A stretch of 64,000 nucleotides of DNA from Cryptomeria japonica. Its lineage: Eukaryota; Streptophyta; Pinopsida; Cupressales; Cupressaceae. The notes beneath the pieces were generated by a model. The model made no database searches and was not told the DNA's origin. It saw nothing but the letters and a program-made list of their open reading frames with translations. The translations under genes were made by a program, and so were the position numbers. Numbering within the stretch: the stretch's first letter is position 1; each line of letters begins with the position of its first letter. Shown here piece by piece: positions 47,005 to 57,535 of this stretch. The stretch covers positions 290,161,957 to 290,225,956 of the forward strand of contig NC_081410.1 in the NCBI RefSeq assembly GCF_030272615.1, read 5' to 3'.

Positions 47005-48454
47005 TGTTGGCAATATTACATTATAAGGATATTGAGAAGGTTGTTGATGATTGTGGACATAACTGATTAAAGATGTTTTACTATCTTGATATTATTATTT
47101 TGTCATTGATGTCAAGAAATTGATTTTCTAATTCAGTATGATGTTTCCATATCTTGAGAAATATGATATGAAGATTATAAAGTAGTCGGTAAAGACACAA
47201 GAAAGAACATGATGAATAAGGGGATAAGATATTCAATGTGCAACTACTACCGAGTTAGACAATGATGAGATCTTGATGTTTTAAATTGTTTTTAACATCA
47301 TACATATGTTGTAAAATGTAAAGGTTAATACTATACTATGTTATCAAGCAAAGAACCTAGTCGGTAAACCCTAAGGAACCTAGTCGGTAAACCCTAAGGT
47401 TATCGCAGTCAGTTAATGAAGATAGAATGTCTACCAAGTGAAGTTTAGTATTCACCAAGTTGTAACCGAGCTATAACAGAATGCATTAAATGTTTACATG
47501 TGATATTTAATGAAAGAAGCTGATGAGCTGGAGCGGATCAATGATTGGCAAGTCATGGAAGAAGTTTGTTAAATGAATCTAAGGCAATGGAAAGTTGGCA
47601 AGAAGATCTACAGCTTAGATTGAACTGCATTACCCTAACACAAGTTCCAAGGTGAATGTGTAAGTTCCAAGGTGGGGTAAAACATTTTCAGATTGAAAGA
47701 TACAATAAACCTAGACAAGATTAAGCGGTTAGAAGATTGTTTATAAATAGGAAACTGTTGATAAATAATGTATGCGGGAAAGTGTATGCACAAGGATGCT
47801 ACATAGTGATTACCAAGCACAGAAGCTTGAAGACCTATTAGAATAATAGAGTATTGATGCCCAGCAAATAGACAAGATTAGTTCTATGTCTAGATTATAT
47901 TGAACAAATAGGAATCTGCTTTAGCATTTTAGATGTGAAGTTGCAGGTAGATTGTATTACTGTTGTTTTGTGAAAGTGATAGGAAATCTCTTAACCGAGT
48001 GGACTTAACAGTCTTATATGTAAATCCTCTAACAAGGTGACATTATGATTGAGTGTTTGAAATCCTTTGACAAGGTCACTTCTAACAAAGTGAAGATCCT
48101 AACAGATCTGAGGGAAATCCCTTAACCGGATCACATCTAGCAATGTGTTTGTAATCTTTAACAGGATTTTCTTTTAACCGAGCTTACTCTAGAAGAGTAT
48201 ATTTCTTAGTGGGTCCGAAATACCATAGTGGTTTTTCCCTATTTGGGTTTCCACATTAAATCTGGTGTTATGAGGTTTAATTGTTCATATGCTTTTGAGT
48301 TTGCATGTTTGACAGTTTCTAGTTATATGACTGATATATATGTTACCAAGGTTGAATCTGATGTTTTTATGGATGATTAAGTTTGTATGATTCACCCCCC
48401 CTCTCATCTTGTTGGTTATTGGATCTGTACTTATATTAAGTATCAGAACTATCA
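47005..48454 (+). repeat. Solo LTR inside Copia-A
   Basis: 1,450 bp from TGTTGGCAATATTAC to CAGAACTATCA, flanked by a perfect duplication CCTAG (47,000-47,004 and 48,455-48,459). The Copia-A frame reads ILLG on one side and GYSTKSKAF on the other, so removal restores continuity. It is the same family as 21,503-23,024. No PBS or coding is present. With its low apparent decay and perfect TSD it is among the youngest events in the window. Confidence 0.93.
47740..47750 (+). promoter_or_regulatory. TATA box of the solo LTR
   Basis: TTTATAAATAG, 736 bp into the LTR, with the same context in the sister copy at 22,207. It is the likely U3/R promoter of the parent element. Confidence 0.55.
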
Positions 48455-49320
48455 CCTAGAAGTATTCCCTTATCACATTTAGCTTCAAATTTGCCCTGAT
48501 GTTCACTCCTCTTGATGTAACATTTGCTACCAAATACCTTAAAGTAGCTAACCATAGGTGTCTTACCAGTCCAATACTCATAAGGAGTTTTGTCCTTACC
48601 CTTTTTTATGAATACCCGGTTCATAGTGTAGACTGCAGTGCTCACCACTTCTCTCCAAAAGGTGTGAGCTACCTTTCCTTGAATTAACATGGTTCTAGCT
48701 GCTTCAACCATGGTCTGATTATTCCTCTCTACTAGGCCATTCTATTGTGGAGTCCAAGGGGTAGACAACTATCTCTTGATGCCGAATTCTTCACAATACT
48801 TGTTGAATTCACTGGAAGTGAATTCCCCTCCTTGATCAGTTCTAAGACATTTGATCCTTTTACTGCTTTCCTTCTCCACTAATTCTCTAAAAGCTTTGAA
48901 TTTCCCAAAAGCTTCAGACTTGTCTTTCAAGAATGTGACCCACATCATTCTTGAGCAATCTTCAGTGAGGATCATGAAGTACCTCTCACCCTGCACACTT
49001 CTAGTTTTCATAGGACCGCACAAATCAGTATGTACAAGATCAAGCAAGTTGTCAGCAGTGAAAGATTTACCTTTAAAAGTTGAGGAAGACATTTTCCCCA
49101 ATTGACATTCTCTACACAAGGTATTATCTGGTTTGTTTAGCACCGGCAACCCTCTAACTACCTTGATCTTACTAGCCTTTACAATGTTATCAAAGTTTAC
49201 ATGGTAGAGTTTCCTATGCTATATCCAGCCATCATCAAGCTTAGCCATAAGACATGTACTTATATTTGCATTCAGATGAAATAGGTTACCTTTGGTCTGC
49301 ATGTCGGTGGCCACCAATTT
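48455..49320 (-). pseudogene. int: Copia-A integrase
   Basis: The minus strand reads CLMAKLDDGWI...[10 protein letters not shown] (GAG pre-integrase, about 49,230), [17 protein letters not shown] (end of the HHCC finger), [13 protein letters not shown] (first acid), [35 protein letters not shown] (second acid), a NGLVERNNQTM motif (third acid, about 48,740), then TFWREVVSTAVYTMNR and KTPYEYWTGKTP. All three catalytic acids are present. One or two stops lie near 48,765 and 48,725. The frame continues into ILLG at the solo LTR border. Confidence 0.88.
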
Positions 49321-49812
49321 ACCATCTTTTCCTTTGATTCTGCAAGCTCCATTCTTGAATTGCAGAGTGAGGCCACTGCCATTTAGCTAGGCAACACTTA
49401 GAAGGTTGTGTCTGAGACCATCAACCTAGTACACATTGTCAGCACTACTCTTTCCATTCAAAGAGATGGACCCTCTGCCTTTGACCATGCATGGTGCATC
49501 ATTGCCAAAGTGAACCACACCACCATCATACTCCTCTAAGGATATAAACTTGCTCTGGTCACTAGTCATATGGTGAGAACAACCACTATCAATGATCCAC
49601 TCATTGGAATTATCAAACCAAGAGACAAGAGCCTTCTTGTTTGCCACATCTTCCTTTACAGTAACAAACACAATGTCTGCGTCCTCTTCATCTTCTGATT
49701 CCTCATCTGTGACACCTTCATCAACTGCCACAAAATAGTTTCTCCAGTTTCCTCCTTTGAATTTCTTGAACCTTTCCGGTTTATCTTTGTTGTCACTATT
49801 AGGACAGTTCAT
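49321..49812 (-). CDS. pro: Copia-A protease
   Basis: The open frame 49,812-49,426 reads CPNSDNKDKPERFKKF, an acidic stretch (VTDEESEDEEDADIVF), then the active site WIIDSGCSHHMTSD with its DSG intact, HFGNDAPCMVKGRGSISLNG and the DNVY end. It continues with VDGLRHNLLSV, the usual link to the pre-integrase domain, after one stop at 49,423. It would cut the copia polyprotein. Confidence 0.85.
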
Positions 49813-50640
49813 AGAAATATGTCCTATCTAGTTACAAGAGAAACATTTCAAAGGGAGCTTACCTTTGTATTTACTAGTTCCTTTTGGAAATCTCCTGGCA
49901 AGAAGAGCTTCAAATTCCATCATAAACTCTTCATCATTCATTTCTTTGTTCTGATTAGGTTCCCCACTAGTGCTAGCCTCTTTTCCTTTTCTGGATGGTA
50001 TAGCAGAGGCTCTAAATGTTGATTCTATCTTTTGAACACTGCCATCAAAACTATTCAGCTCATAGGCTATCAACTTGGCTATGATGGAGTCCAAGGACAC
50101 CTTAGAATTGTCTATTGATCTCAGCTTCTGAATAGTAGCGACCCTTATTGCATAGACTGACAACAGGGATCTCAAGACTTTACTTACCACAATGGAATCT
50201 TCTATTTTTCCACCTACACTCTTGATTTCTCCAACAACTGTTTTGATTCTTATTCCATACTGCTAAATGGTCTCTCCTTCAACCATCTGCATGTCTTCAA
50301 ACTTCCCTCTTAGGCTTTCTTCCTTAGCCTATTTTACATGCTCATCACTACCATAGATATTTTCAAGAGCATCCCATATCTCTTTGGGATTTGCCTTGTC
50401 TTGAACATCAATAAATTCAATGTTAGATAAACTACTGATGAGGGCTTCCATGACTTGCCCATTTTCTTGTATCTCTCTCTTTTGGCCATCGGTGAGAGTA
50501 TCGGTAGGAACAACATATACATTTTCAACATAACTCTAGTGTTGAACACCCATGCTTTTGATGAATATATTCATCCTATCTTTCCATATACCGAAGTTTT
50601 CCCTGTTAAACTTTGGACCTTCCCTTTTCATCATTTGACT
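49813..50640 (-). pseudogene. gag: Copia-A Gag
   Basis: From the N-terminus near 50,640: NRENFGIWKDRMNIFIKSMG (DUF4219/UBN2-type start), NPKEIWDALENIYG, LRGKFEDMQMVEGETI, the 120-codon ORF 50,190-49,828 with VSKVLRSLLSVYA and LIAYELNSFDG, a basic region KGKEASTSGEPNQ, ARRFPKGTSKYKGKLPLK, and a zinc knuckle CFSCN.IGHISMNC split by one stop. Three or four stops mark it as broken. It forms the particle shell in a live element. Confidence 0.82.
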
Positions 50641-50690
50641 AGGATCTTTTCCTCAAGTGATTAAGCTCACAACATAGAGGACCTAGAGGT

Positions 50691-50702
50691 GCTCTAATAC
50701 CA
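50691..50702 (-). other. Copia-A primer binding site
   Basis: The minus strand reads TGGTATTAGAGC, one base from TGGTATCAGAGC, the complement of the plant initiator tRNA-Met 3' end. It sits two bases from the LTR. Confidence 0.85.
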
Positions 50703-50704
50703 AT

Positions 50705-52313
50705 TGATAACTCTATGATGAACCACTAGTACCAAACTGGTACTAAGAGGGGGGGGGGAGAATCAGTACAAACACAAATACAGTCCAAAATCGGTTTGAC
50801 GGAAAATACTCCAAACGACTGGTAAACAGGAATACCTTTTCAACACAGACTACAACCGGTAAAGCCAAGAGTGCCTAAAACAAGCATTGACCAGTTAAAC
50901 ACTTATCTTTTCATTTAACTCAAAACAACACTGCCATTTCACCCTCATGCATGAACAGGTTAACTATCCTCTGATCATCACAACAGTAAATTCAGTATGC
51001 TTTATAGACAGGCATAAAACATAGAACCATCATGTTCTCAACAGGTAATAACAAAGCATCACAAGACAGAAGCATCACACATGACACACATATTTTTCAC
51101 GTGGAAACCCAACTGGGAAAAACCACGGTGGGGATGAATACCCACAAGTTGCTTTTGAACTCTTTTGAAGTCTACTCTATTAGGAGCCTTGTCCGGTTAA
51201 AGACATTACAATAGGTTCTGCTAGGAACCGATCCTGTTAGTGATCACCCGGTTAAGGGATAGCAACAATACCTGGTTAAGGGTTAAACCCGGTAGGGTCA
51301 CCTTGTTAGAGGATTTCAAGAACTCAATAGCTAAAGGATCTCCAGATCTCTATAGCTTCTCAAAACTCATTAACCTCAAGTTACCCAGTTAAGGGATTTG
51401 AATCAAACCTGTTAAGACCACCCTGTTAGGGGATTTTGCAACAAGCCAGTTAAGGCTACCCTATTAGGGGATTTTACAACTGTTGAAGTGGTTAGAGATC
51501 AACAAGAATTACAATGATCTGGTAGCAGCACTCAATGCTAATACAAATCCATTTTGGCTCCTCTTCACCTTCTGCACATTCACTTTGTAGGTATCTCTTC
51601 TCTCCTTTGGTCTGGCAAGAATCACGTAACACTCCCCTAGGATACACACACACAACTTTTTCCAACAACCCTAGAAAGAAACACAACATCGACCTTATAG
51701 GAAATAGATAGGTCGATAGCAAAAACCCTAAACCCTAAACCTGAAAGGTTAAGCAATTCAAGTGGTTCAATCCTGACCGTTGAATCATACTGCATTAAAT
51801 GCAAAAGTCTTGAATCGATCTCAAGACATTCTCCATCATCCATTATCCACCGATTTCATGGCGGCTGATAACCCATCACATGTTATCACCATTTGACAGA
51901 CTTTGCACAATCCTGAGGTAGATAGGAATAGTCTTCTTCATGCAAGATCCTTCATGCGCACAGAGCTTACGTGGCAACATGATCTGTCTGCCATTATACT
52001 GCTAACTCATCACACAAAGATCACCAATTGAGTTGCACAGACTTGAGGTACTCCAACTGGAAATCCTGAAGTGGAAGCTACCTACCAACCGGTAGTCATA
52101 CAACTCTTCCATGTGCTGGTTCCCATTACTACATGCTGGTTCATCTTGAACAAATATGCCACTTCACTTTGGCATATAAACCAATTCATACATATGTCGG
52201 TTCCTCTCTCTTTTCACCTATCACATATGTCGGTTCTCTTCATAACACATATTGACATCAATGACAACATACAATGTCGTTATGTCTTCATGCCAGTTCT
52301 CATAATGCCAACA
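50705..52313 (-). repeat. Copia-A 5' LTR
   Basis: 1,609 bp, plus strand TGATAACTCTATGATG to TCATAATGCCAACA, pairing with 43,382-44,912. Most differences are C/T or G/A. It also holds the ~75 bp missing from the 3' LTR and the AAACCCTAAACC telomere-like motif at about 51,724. Confidence 0.92.
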
Positions 52314-52850
52314 CATTCTACCACTTACTGTATTCTAAAAGTCACACCATCCTTTTGGAAATAGTAAGCATTGTTTTCTCCATCATGATGAGCCTTTTTG
52401 TCAAACTACCATGGTCTACCGAGAAAAAGATGGCAAGCATCCATTGGAAGGATGTCACACAAAATTTTATCCTTATACCCCCCAATCCTAAACTCTACCC
52501 ATGCATGTTCATTGATGAGTATGTGTTGCCCTTTGTTCAACCAACTGACCCTATATGGACAACTATGGATTAATCTCTCCAATTTCATCTTATTTAGTGC
52601 TTCCAAAGATATAATGTTATCAGTAGATTCTAAATTTATGATAACTTTACAAACCTTACCTTGAATCTTGCAGTTGACTCTAAAGAAAGCCTTTCTTTGG
52701 GGTGGCTTAGTCTTCACTGGTTCCTTGAGTAGTGTCCTCTTGATCATTAGGTTATCTCCCATCTCTAATGTCAAATTCACTTTAGGAGATTTCACACTCC
52801 TTGCATCTTATTGAGTCAAAGTGGTTCTCCTCTCACCACCATGAGAATTT
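52314..52850 (-). pseudogene. pro: Chromo-A protease
   Basis: The open frame 52,795-52,406 reads KPPQRKAFFRVNCKIQGKVC, then the decayed active site VIINLESTDNIIS (relatives have IDSGST), LERLIHSCPYRVSWLNKGQH, AWVEFRIGGYKDKILCDILP and MDACHLFLGRPW. It continues to NNAYYFQKDGVTF at about 52,345. Directly after that the sequence should enter the protease-RT linker but instead reaches the Copia-A border within 25 bases, so about 500-600 bp of Chromo-A were already lost. Confidence 0.85.
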
Positions 52851-53884
52851 GAGGCCTTCTCTGGACACTTGTAGGTCAGGTGCCCCATCTGATTACAGTT
52901 GTAAAATCTCATACTATAGAACTTGGATCCTCTTCATGATCCATTTGTCTCACCTCTTCTATTATGTCTTCTTCCATGGTAGCCTCCTCTGCTACTTGAG
53001 TCCTTAACTTTCTCTCTTTGGATAGACTCATCACTAGACCTTTGGTTAGGACTTCTACCTCCAAAACTACCTCTACCTCTGAAACTTCTCCCTCCTTTAC
53101 CTCTATTACTCTACTCACTCCTCCTTTTTAGTTTCTCTTCCATCCTTAGGGACAATTAAAAATACTTGTTCACTATCTTCGGTGCCAAGATCCTGATCTC
53201 ATCTTGGATGTTTATCCTTAGGCCATTCAAGTACCTAGCTACTTTCTCTGACTCCTCTTCTTGTCTCTTTGATCTGAGACTGAGTTTATGAAACTCCTTC
53301 GTATATGCATTCACATCAAGGTCTCTCTGTCTGAGGTTCTGCAATTTTCTATACATTTGCACTTCATAGTCAATGGGCATGAATTGTGCCTTGACCTTAG
53401 CTTTCATCCTTTCCTAGGAGGTTATCATACTTTTTCCCTCCTTAACTCTCTCCCCTTGTACATAGTTCCACTATGTAAGAGAAGACCCCTTCAACCTTGC
53501 TTTTTCCAACTTAAATCTCTTATCTTCAGGGATTTCTTTGTACTCAAAATAACTGGTCAATGCCTCAATCCAGTCTATCACCTCTTTTGCTTCCATACTT
53601 CCACTATATATAGGCAGCCCATCAATGGTGTCCCTATCGACTAACTTTAAGGCATCTACAAATTCCCTCTAATGTGTAGGTATCTCCTCTACCCTCTTAG
53701 AGGATTCCCCATCTTCTTTATCCCCTTCTTCATCGGTGTCACTTCCATCTTCCTTATCCTTAGTATTTTTCAATTCTTCAAGCTTGGACTCAAGCATCTC
53801 TTCGATCAACTTATTCACCGCATCTTGTGACATACTCTTAGAAGGCATTCTATTAGCCCCTATTTCAATCTCTCCCTCTAACAT
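52851..53884 (-). pseudogene. gag: Chromo-A Gag
   Basis: The 71-codon N-terminus (53,884-53,669) has MSQDAVNKLIEEMLESKLEE and an acidic end. The same frame reads LPIYSGSMEAKEVIDWIEAL, EYKEIPEDKRFKLEKARLKG, two Trp-like positions turned to stops, then KVKAQFMPIDYEVQMYRKLQ, LRQRDLDVNAYTKEFHKLSL and KVARYLNGLRINIQDEI (capsid domain). A basic Arg/Gly stretch (GGRSFRGRGSFGGR, about 53,070) leads to a zinc knuckle YNCNQMGHLTYKC (about 52,890) whose first Cys is Phe. At least four stops are present. Confidence 0.85.
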
Positions 53885-53924
53885 ACACTAAGACCACACC
53901 ACCCAAGTGATCTTCAAAATCTTG

Positions 53925-53936
53925 CTCTGATACCAA
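53925..53936 (-). other. Chromo-A primer binding site
   Basis: The minus strand reads TGGTATCAGAGC, a full match to the plant initiator tRNA-Met complement, a few bases from the LTR end and 40 bases before gag. Confidence 0.88.
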
Positions 53937-53938
53937 TA

Positions 53939-55496
53939 TGATGAGGAGGCAAACAAAATGGAAGGAGGGAAACCTTGAACCAACCAACCTCTAAGGCTCA
54001 CAGACTCAACCAATAATCCCTAATTCCAAAGATCCATACACAACACCAACTCAAGAAATGGCTCAATGACACCAAAAAACACCTTGGAAAACCCAAATCC
54101 TCCTTTATGTCCACTTACAAACAACTAACACTTCTCGAGTTGTTGTGTGTCTACACACACCTTTGCATTCATGAGTGGGCTACTACTAGGCTTTAGGGTT
54201 TGAATGGCCCACTTGACCAATTCAGCACAATGATCCTTGGAGGGGTTTTCTCACAACATATTCACACAAATGAAATAGGATTTCATGGTTTAGAGCCACT
54301 GAAACATCAATTTTCACTCTTTTTCCCACAACTGAAACTGGTTGTTTTTAGGTCTCTATTTGAGGGAACCGAGTGATAAATTTTGACACCCTAAGGTTAT
54401 AGGCAAGAAAATTATATTTTCAGATACCCTTTTGGGAGATCTCAACAATATCTTGGTTTCCAATACTAGGTTAGCTTGTCGATATCCCAACTAGTATTGC
54501 ACTAATAGACCTAATAGGGCTATTAGACCTATTCGACTGAATGCCTTTCACAAATAGGTTTGGTTCTCCTTATGGGTGACCATTCACTGGCCATGAAATG
54601 CTATGTAAACCTTGAAAGTACTCTTCTACCACATTCAAACCCTTTCCAATTCTCTACCACTCACTCCTCACGCACTGCACTCATCAAACCAGTTTGTCAC
54701 ATAGAGATGCCAGACCTAGGGTTATTTCTCCATCCTCTTCACACTTTTGTATCCTCTTAATGGCTTTTGGTACTGATATATGATATAGTGGCCTATCCTC
54801 TCTTATAATGATAGAGTGTTTAGTTAAGGATTGATAGGCCAAAATCCATTATTGCAATCAAACCCTAAAGGTTTAAGGGTGTTAGGCTATCCAATAGAGA
54901 TTTGCATGTAGAATCAGGCAATGATCACTTCAAGACTTCTCACTGAAAAAAAAAAAAAGGTAAAACAATCTAGTGACAATAACAATTCCATGAGCATTCT
55001 TGCCAATCCACCTTTAGTATACAAACAATAGAAATTAGATGGGTTTTTTTTTGAGTTTCCAATAGTTCTTGATGCTTCAATTTCTTTCTCGATCAACCTT
55101 TTTACCTACATCCATCTCTGTTTGGGGTCTTTAAACGGTATTCCCCAAACAACCACAACCTCCTCCAGCCATTTTTTAACCCAAACTGACCGTTGGAGAA
55201 TCACAACTTACAAAAAGTGCAAAATTGTCATGACAACAAATTGACAATATAACAACTTTTGCATAATTTGACCAACTTAGACTCCAAACTATCATAGTTG
55301 ATTAAATTGGAGTCTAGAACATAAAAAATAACTAAATAGACTTGTGGTCACTTGATCCCTCAATTTAGACCATTGTGACCCTTATTGACTCAATTTGTTC
55401 TACCAAACCCTAAATGATAATTTAACCCAAACATGGACAAACTTGTTACACTCCTAGGATATTGCATTACAAAAAGGACCCATAGGGTCTTATTAC
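53939..55496 (-). repeat. Chromo-A 5' LTR (right edge tentative)
   Basis: The left edge is fixed by the PBS: plus strand TGATGAGGAGG at 53,939. The right edge at GGGTCTTATTACA (55,496) is a guess based on a TG start on the minus strand. No second copy was found near 17,000, so the boundary cannot be checked inside the window. Confidence 0.5.
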
Positions 55497-56612
55497 ATTC
55501 CTTCTAGCTAATAGAAAATAATCTTATTCCTTGTTCATGTCTTCATAGGTAGCTTCTCTTACACTATTCATGCTACTTAGATTCATGTTTAGTCAATTGG
55601 TTTTGATTTGGTGATCAGATGCTATCTTGTATGCTGGCAAGATTGGCTTGTTGTTTCGGTGAGGGTTTCACTGGAAGAGCTCTGATAAAGATCTTTGATA
55701 TTATGCATATGTGGTGTTGGTTTGGCCTCTAGTGGAGATTCAGGATGCTGATCATGATGATGTTTGAGACTTGGTTGATCGGGGTCATTTCTTTAGCATG
55801 TGTGGACCTAAATTGGGTCCTGGTTTCTCTAGGTTATGGATTGACATAATGTAATATGTGGATTAGACTTCTCGATGTGTTACCAATATTTCTTATGGGT
55901 TGGATATTATTTGTTTGGTCTCAGACCAACATATTTTGTAACTATGTAATTGTTTTATTGTCTAGTGGCCAACCTTATTGTTTGTGGTCGAGGGTTTGTA
56001 TATATATGATGTAAGATCTCATTGTAGATCATGTGTGAGGATGTCTATGAGAGAATAATATAATAATCATTTACGTAGAGGATTTTTCTGATCATTGGTG
56101 ATCGAGTTGAGTTTATGTAAGAGGATTTAGTCCTCCACTATTGAGCTTAACCAAAACTATACTTAGGCATAGGAGATGCTATCATTGTAGTTCATTGTCT
56201 CTTCCAGATTGTAGTCTAGAATTTTATGTAGTCAGTGAGACTCATTTTGTGATGAGCAGTGTGCTCTAGGCTATTGGCCTTCCTCCAAGTGCAGGCCCCT
56301 CATTTGTAATCACATGCTTACTGCAAAAGTATTATCTGACTGTGGGAAGGCTTCCCACCATGGGTTTTCCCTTTAATGGGTTTTCCACATACAAATATTG
56401 GTATCATATGGATGGTATTTATTCTTTGATTCTTGCTTATTATTAATCAGTTTATATGCTATTTCGGTAATTGGTTTATGCATTCTGGTATTGATCTTTT
56501 GGGTTTAAGTATTAAATTTTTTAATTGCTTAAGGTTCTAGTAATCTCATGACAACTGATTCAACCCCCCCCCCCCCTCAGTTATCTTCCAGCTATTTGAA
56601 TTGTATAAGAAT
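55497..56612 (+). repeat. Copia-B 5' LTR (left edge tentative)
   Basis: Sequence upstream of a perfect PBS, with features of the other copia LTRs here: a CCATGGGTTTTCCC block (about 56,357), a run of 13-14 C at 56,564-56,577 followed by TCAG, and a TATA-like stretch near 56,000. The precise start and the terminal CA were not found; the last bases read ATAAGA. Confidence 0.55.
55998..56009 (+). promoter_or_regulatory. Candidate TATA box in Copia-B LTR
   Basis: GTATATATATGATG, about 600 bp before the PBS. The position is reasonable for a copia U3 promoter. The evidence is the motif and the context only. Confidence 0.35.
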
Positions 56613-56624
56613 TGGTATCAGAGC
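56613..56624 (+). other. Copia-B primer binding site
   Basis: TGGTATCAGAGC, a full match to the plant initiator tRNA-Met complement, 44 bases before the gag start codon. Confidence 0.9.
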
Positions 56625-56667
56625 TCCGGTCTTCTCTGCAGAAGCTTAACTGCTTGAGGAAGATCCT

Positions 56668-57535
56668 ATGGTGACTAATAGTTCAAGTTCATCTGGTTCA
56701 TCTTCTGCTATCTTTCAGAGAGAGATTCCTAGGATTGATGGAACAAATTATAAACTATGGAAGATTCAGATGGAGACTCATCTAAGATGTCTTGATAAGG
56801 AAATTTGGAAAATCACTGAGAATGGTGTTAATCCTTATAATCCAACAGCTGACAATCCTCCTCTAGAAAACTTGGATAAGGAGCTTGAGAATGATTCTAG
56901 AGCTAGGGAAGCCCTCTTGTGTGCACTGTCTGATCAAAACATAATGGGATTGACTGACAAATAAAAAACAAAGGCTATATGGGACAAGTTGGAGACTCTT
57001 AATGAAGGTGACCCTACTATTAAGATTGCTAAACTTGAAGATCAAAGAAGATAAAAGGATTACTGCATTCATGGAAAGGGTAAATGAAATTGTTATGGGA
57101 ATTCAATGTTGTGGTAGATCTCTAAGTGAAGATGAATTAATTTTTAAAGTTATGAGATATTTTCCACCAGCTTATAAGATGAAGGCTACAAAAATTAATG
57201 AATTGAGAACAATGTCTAATACTTCTATCAATAGAGATACCTTGGTTGGGAAATTATCTTCTTTTGAGCTTGAATAATTTGGACCTTCTTTTCATGCATC
57301 TACATGATCAACCGACAAGAAAGATTGGAAAGCTTTGTATGCAAAGGAATTGGATGATATAAAGAGAGAAGATGAAGAATTTGAGTAACTTGAAGCCCTA
57401 TTTGCTAGAAGAGTACCTAAAGGACTGATAGGAAGTAAGTATGAAGGAAAAGCACCTTTTAAATGTTTTGCATGTAACAAGATAGGTCATTTTGCATCTA
57501 GATGTCTTGAAAGGAATTTAATATTTGAAGAGAGG
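56668..57535 (+). pseudogene. gag: Copia-B Gag
   Basis: The start ATG lies 44 bases after the PBS. A Ser-rich N-terminus is followed by REIPRIDGTNYKLWKIQMET (DUF4219-type), CALSDQNIMGLTDK and a stop, KTKAIWDKLETLNEGDP, a frameshift near 57,035, then ITAFMERVNEIVMGIQCCG, LSEDELIFKVMRYFPPAYK and a LSSFELE motif (UBN2 region). The end holds ALFARRVPKGLIGSKYEGK and an intact zinc knuckle CFACNKIGHFASRC at about 57,465. Three or four disruptions in all. Confidence 0.85.

Larger units (their letters stand above)
43382..52313 (-). mobile_element. Copia-A: Ty1/copia element inserted in Chromo-A RT
   Basis: LTRs at 43,382-44,912 and 50,705-52,313, PBS at 50,691-50,702, and a polypurine tract (AAAGAGGGAGA, minus strand, about 44,915-44,925). 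The minus-strand order gag, protease, integrase, RT, RNase H is that of copia. Flanking bases CATTT (43,377-43,381) and CATTC (52,314-52,318) are an imperfect 5-bp duplication. The insertion point is the DEWKTAF codon block of Chromo-A RT. A solo LTR sits within its pol (47,005-48,454). Stops are few, so it is younger than Chromo-A. The DSGCSHHMT protease and FGG after the RT active site suggest the Tork group. Confidence 0.9.
17009..55496 (-). mobile_element. Chromo-A: Ty3/gypsy chromovirus scaffold, split three ways
   Basis: One minus-strand element in three pieces: LTR, PBS, gag and protease (55,496-52,314); RT, RNase H and integrase zinc finger (43,381-42,146); integrase core and chromodomain (18,235-17,020). 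CACTA-1 and Copia-A account for the gaps. Removing them leaves ~5.7 kb including the LTR, a little short for the family because the protease-RT junction is deleted. The reading order fits one element, and the integrase reads straight through once CACTA-1 and one GCA copy are left out. Confidence 0.82.

Noticed and set aside
52909-53118. Minus-strand ORF with Glu/Val-rich repeat peptide
   Set aside because: It is an off-frame reading of the Arg/Gly-rich part of Chromo-A Gag; the gag frame gives SFRGRGSFGGR there.
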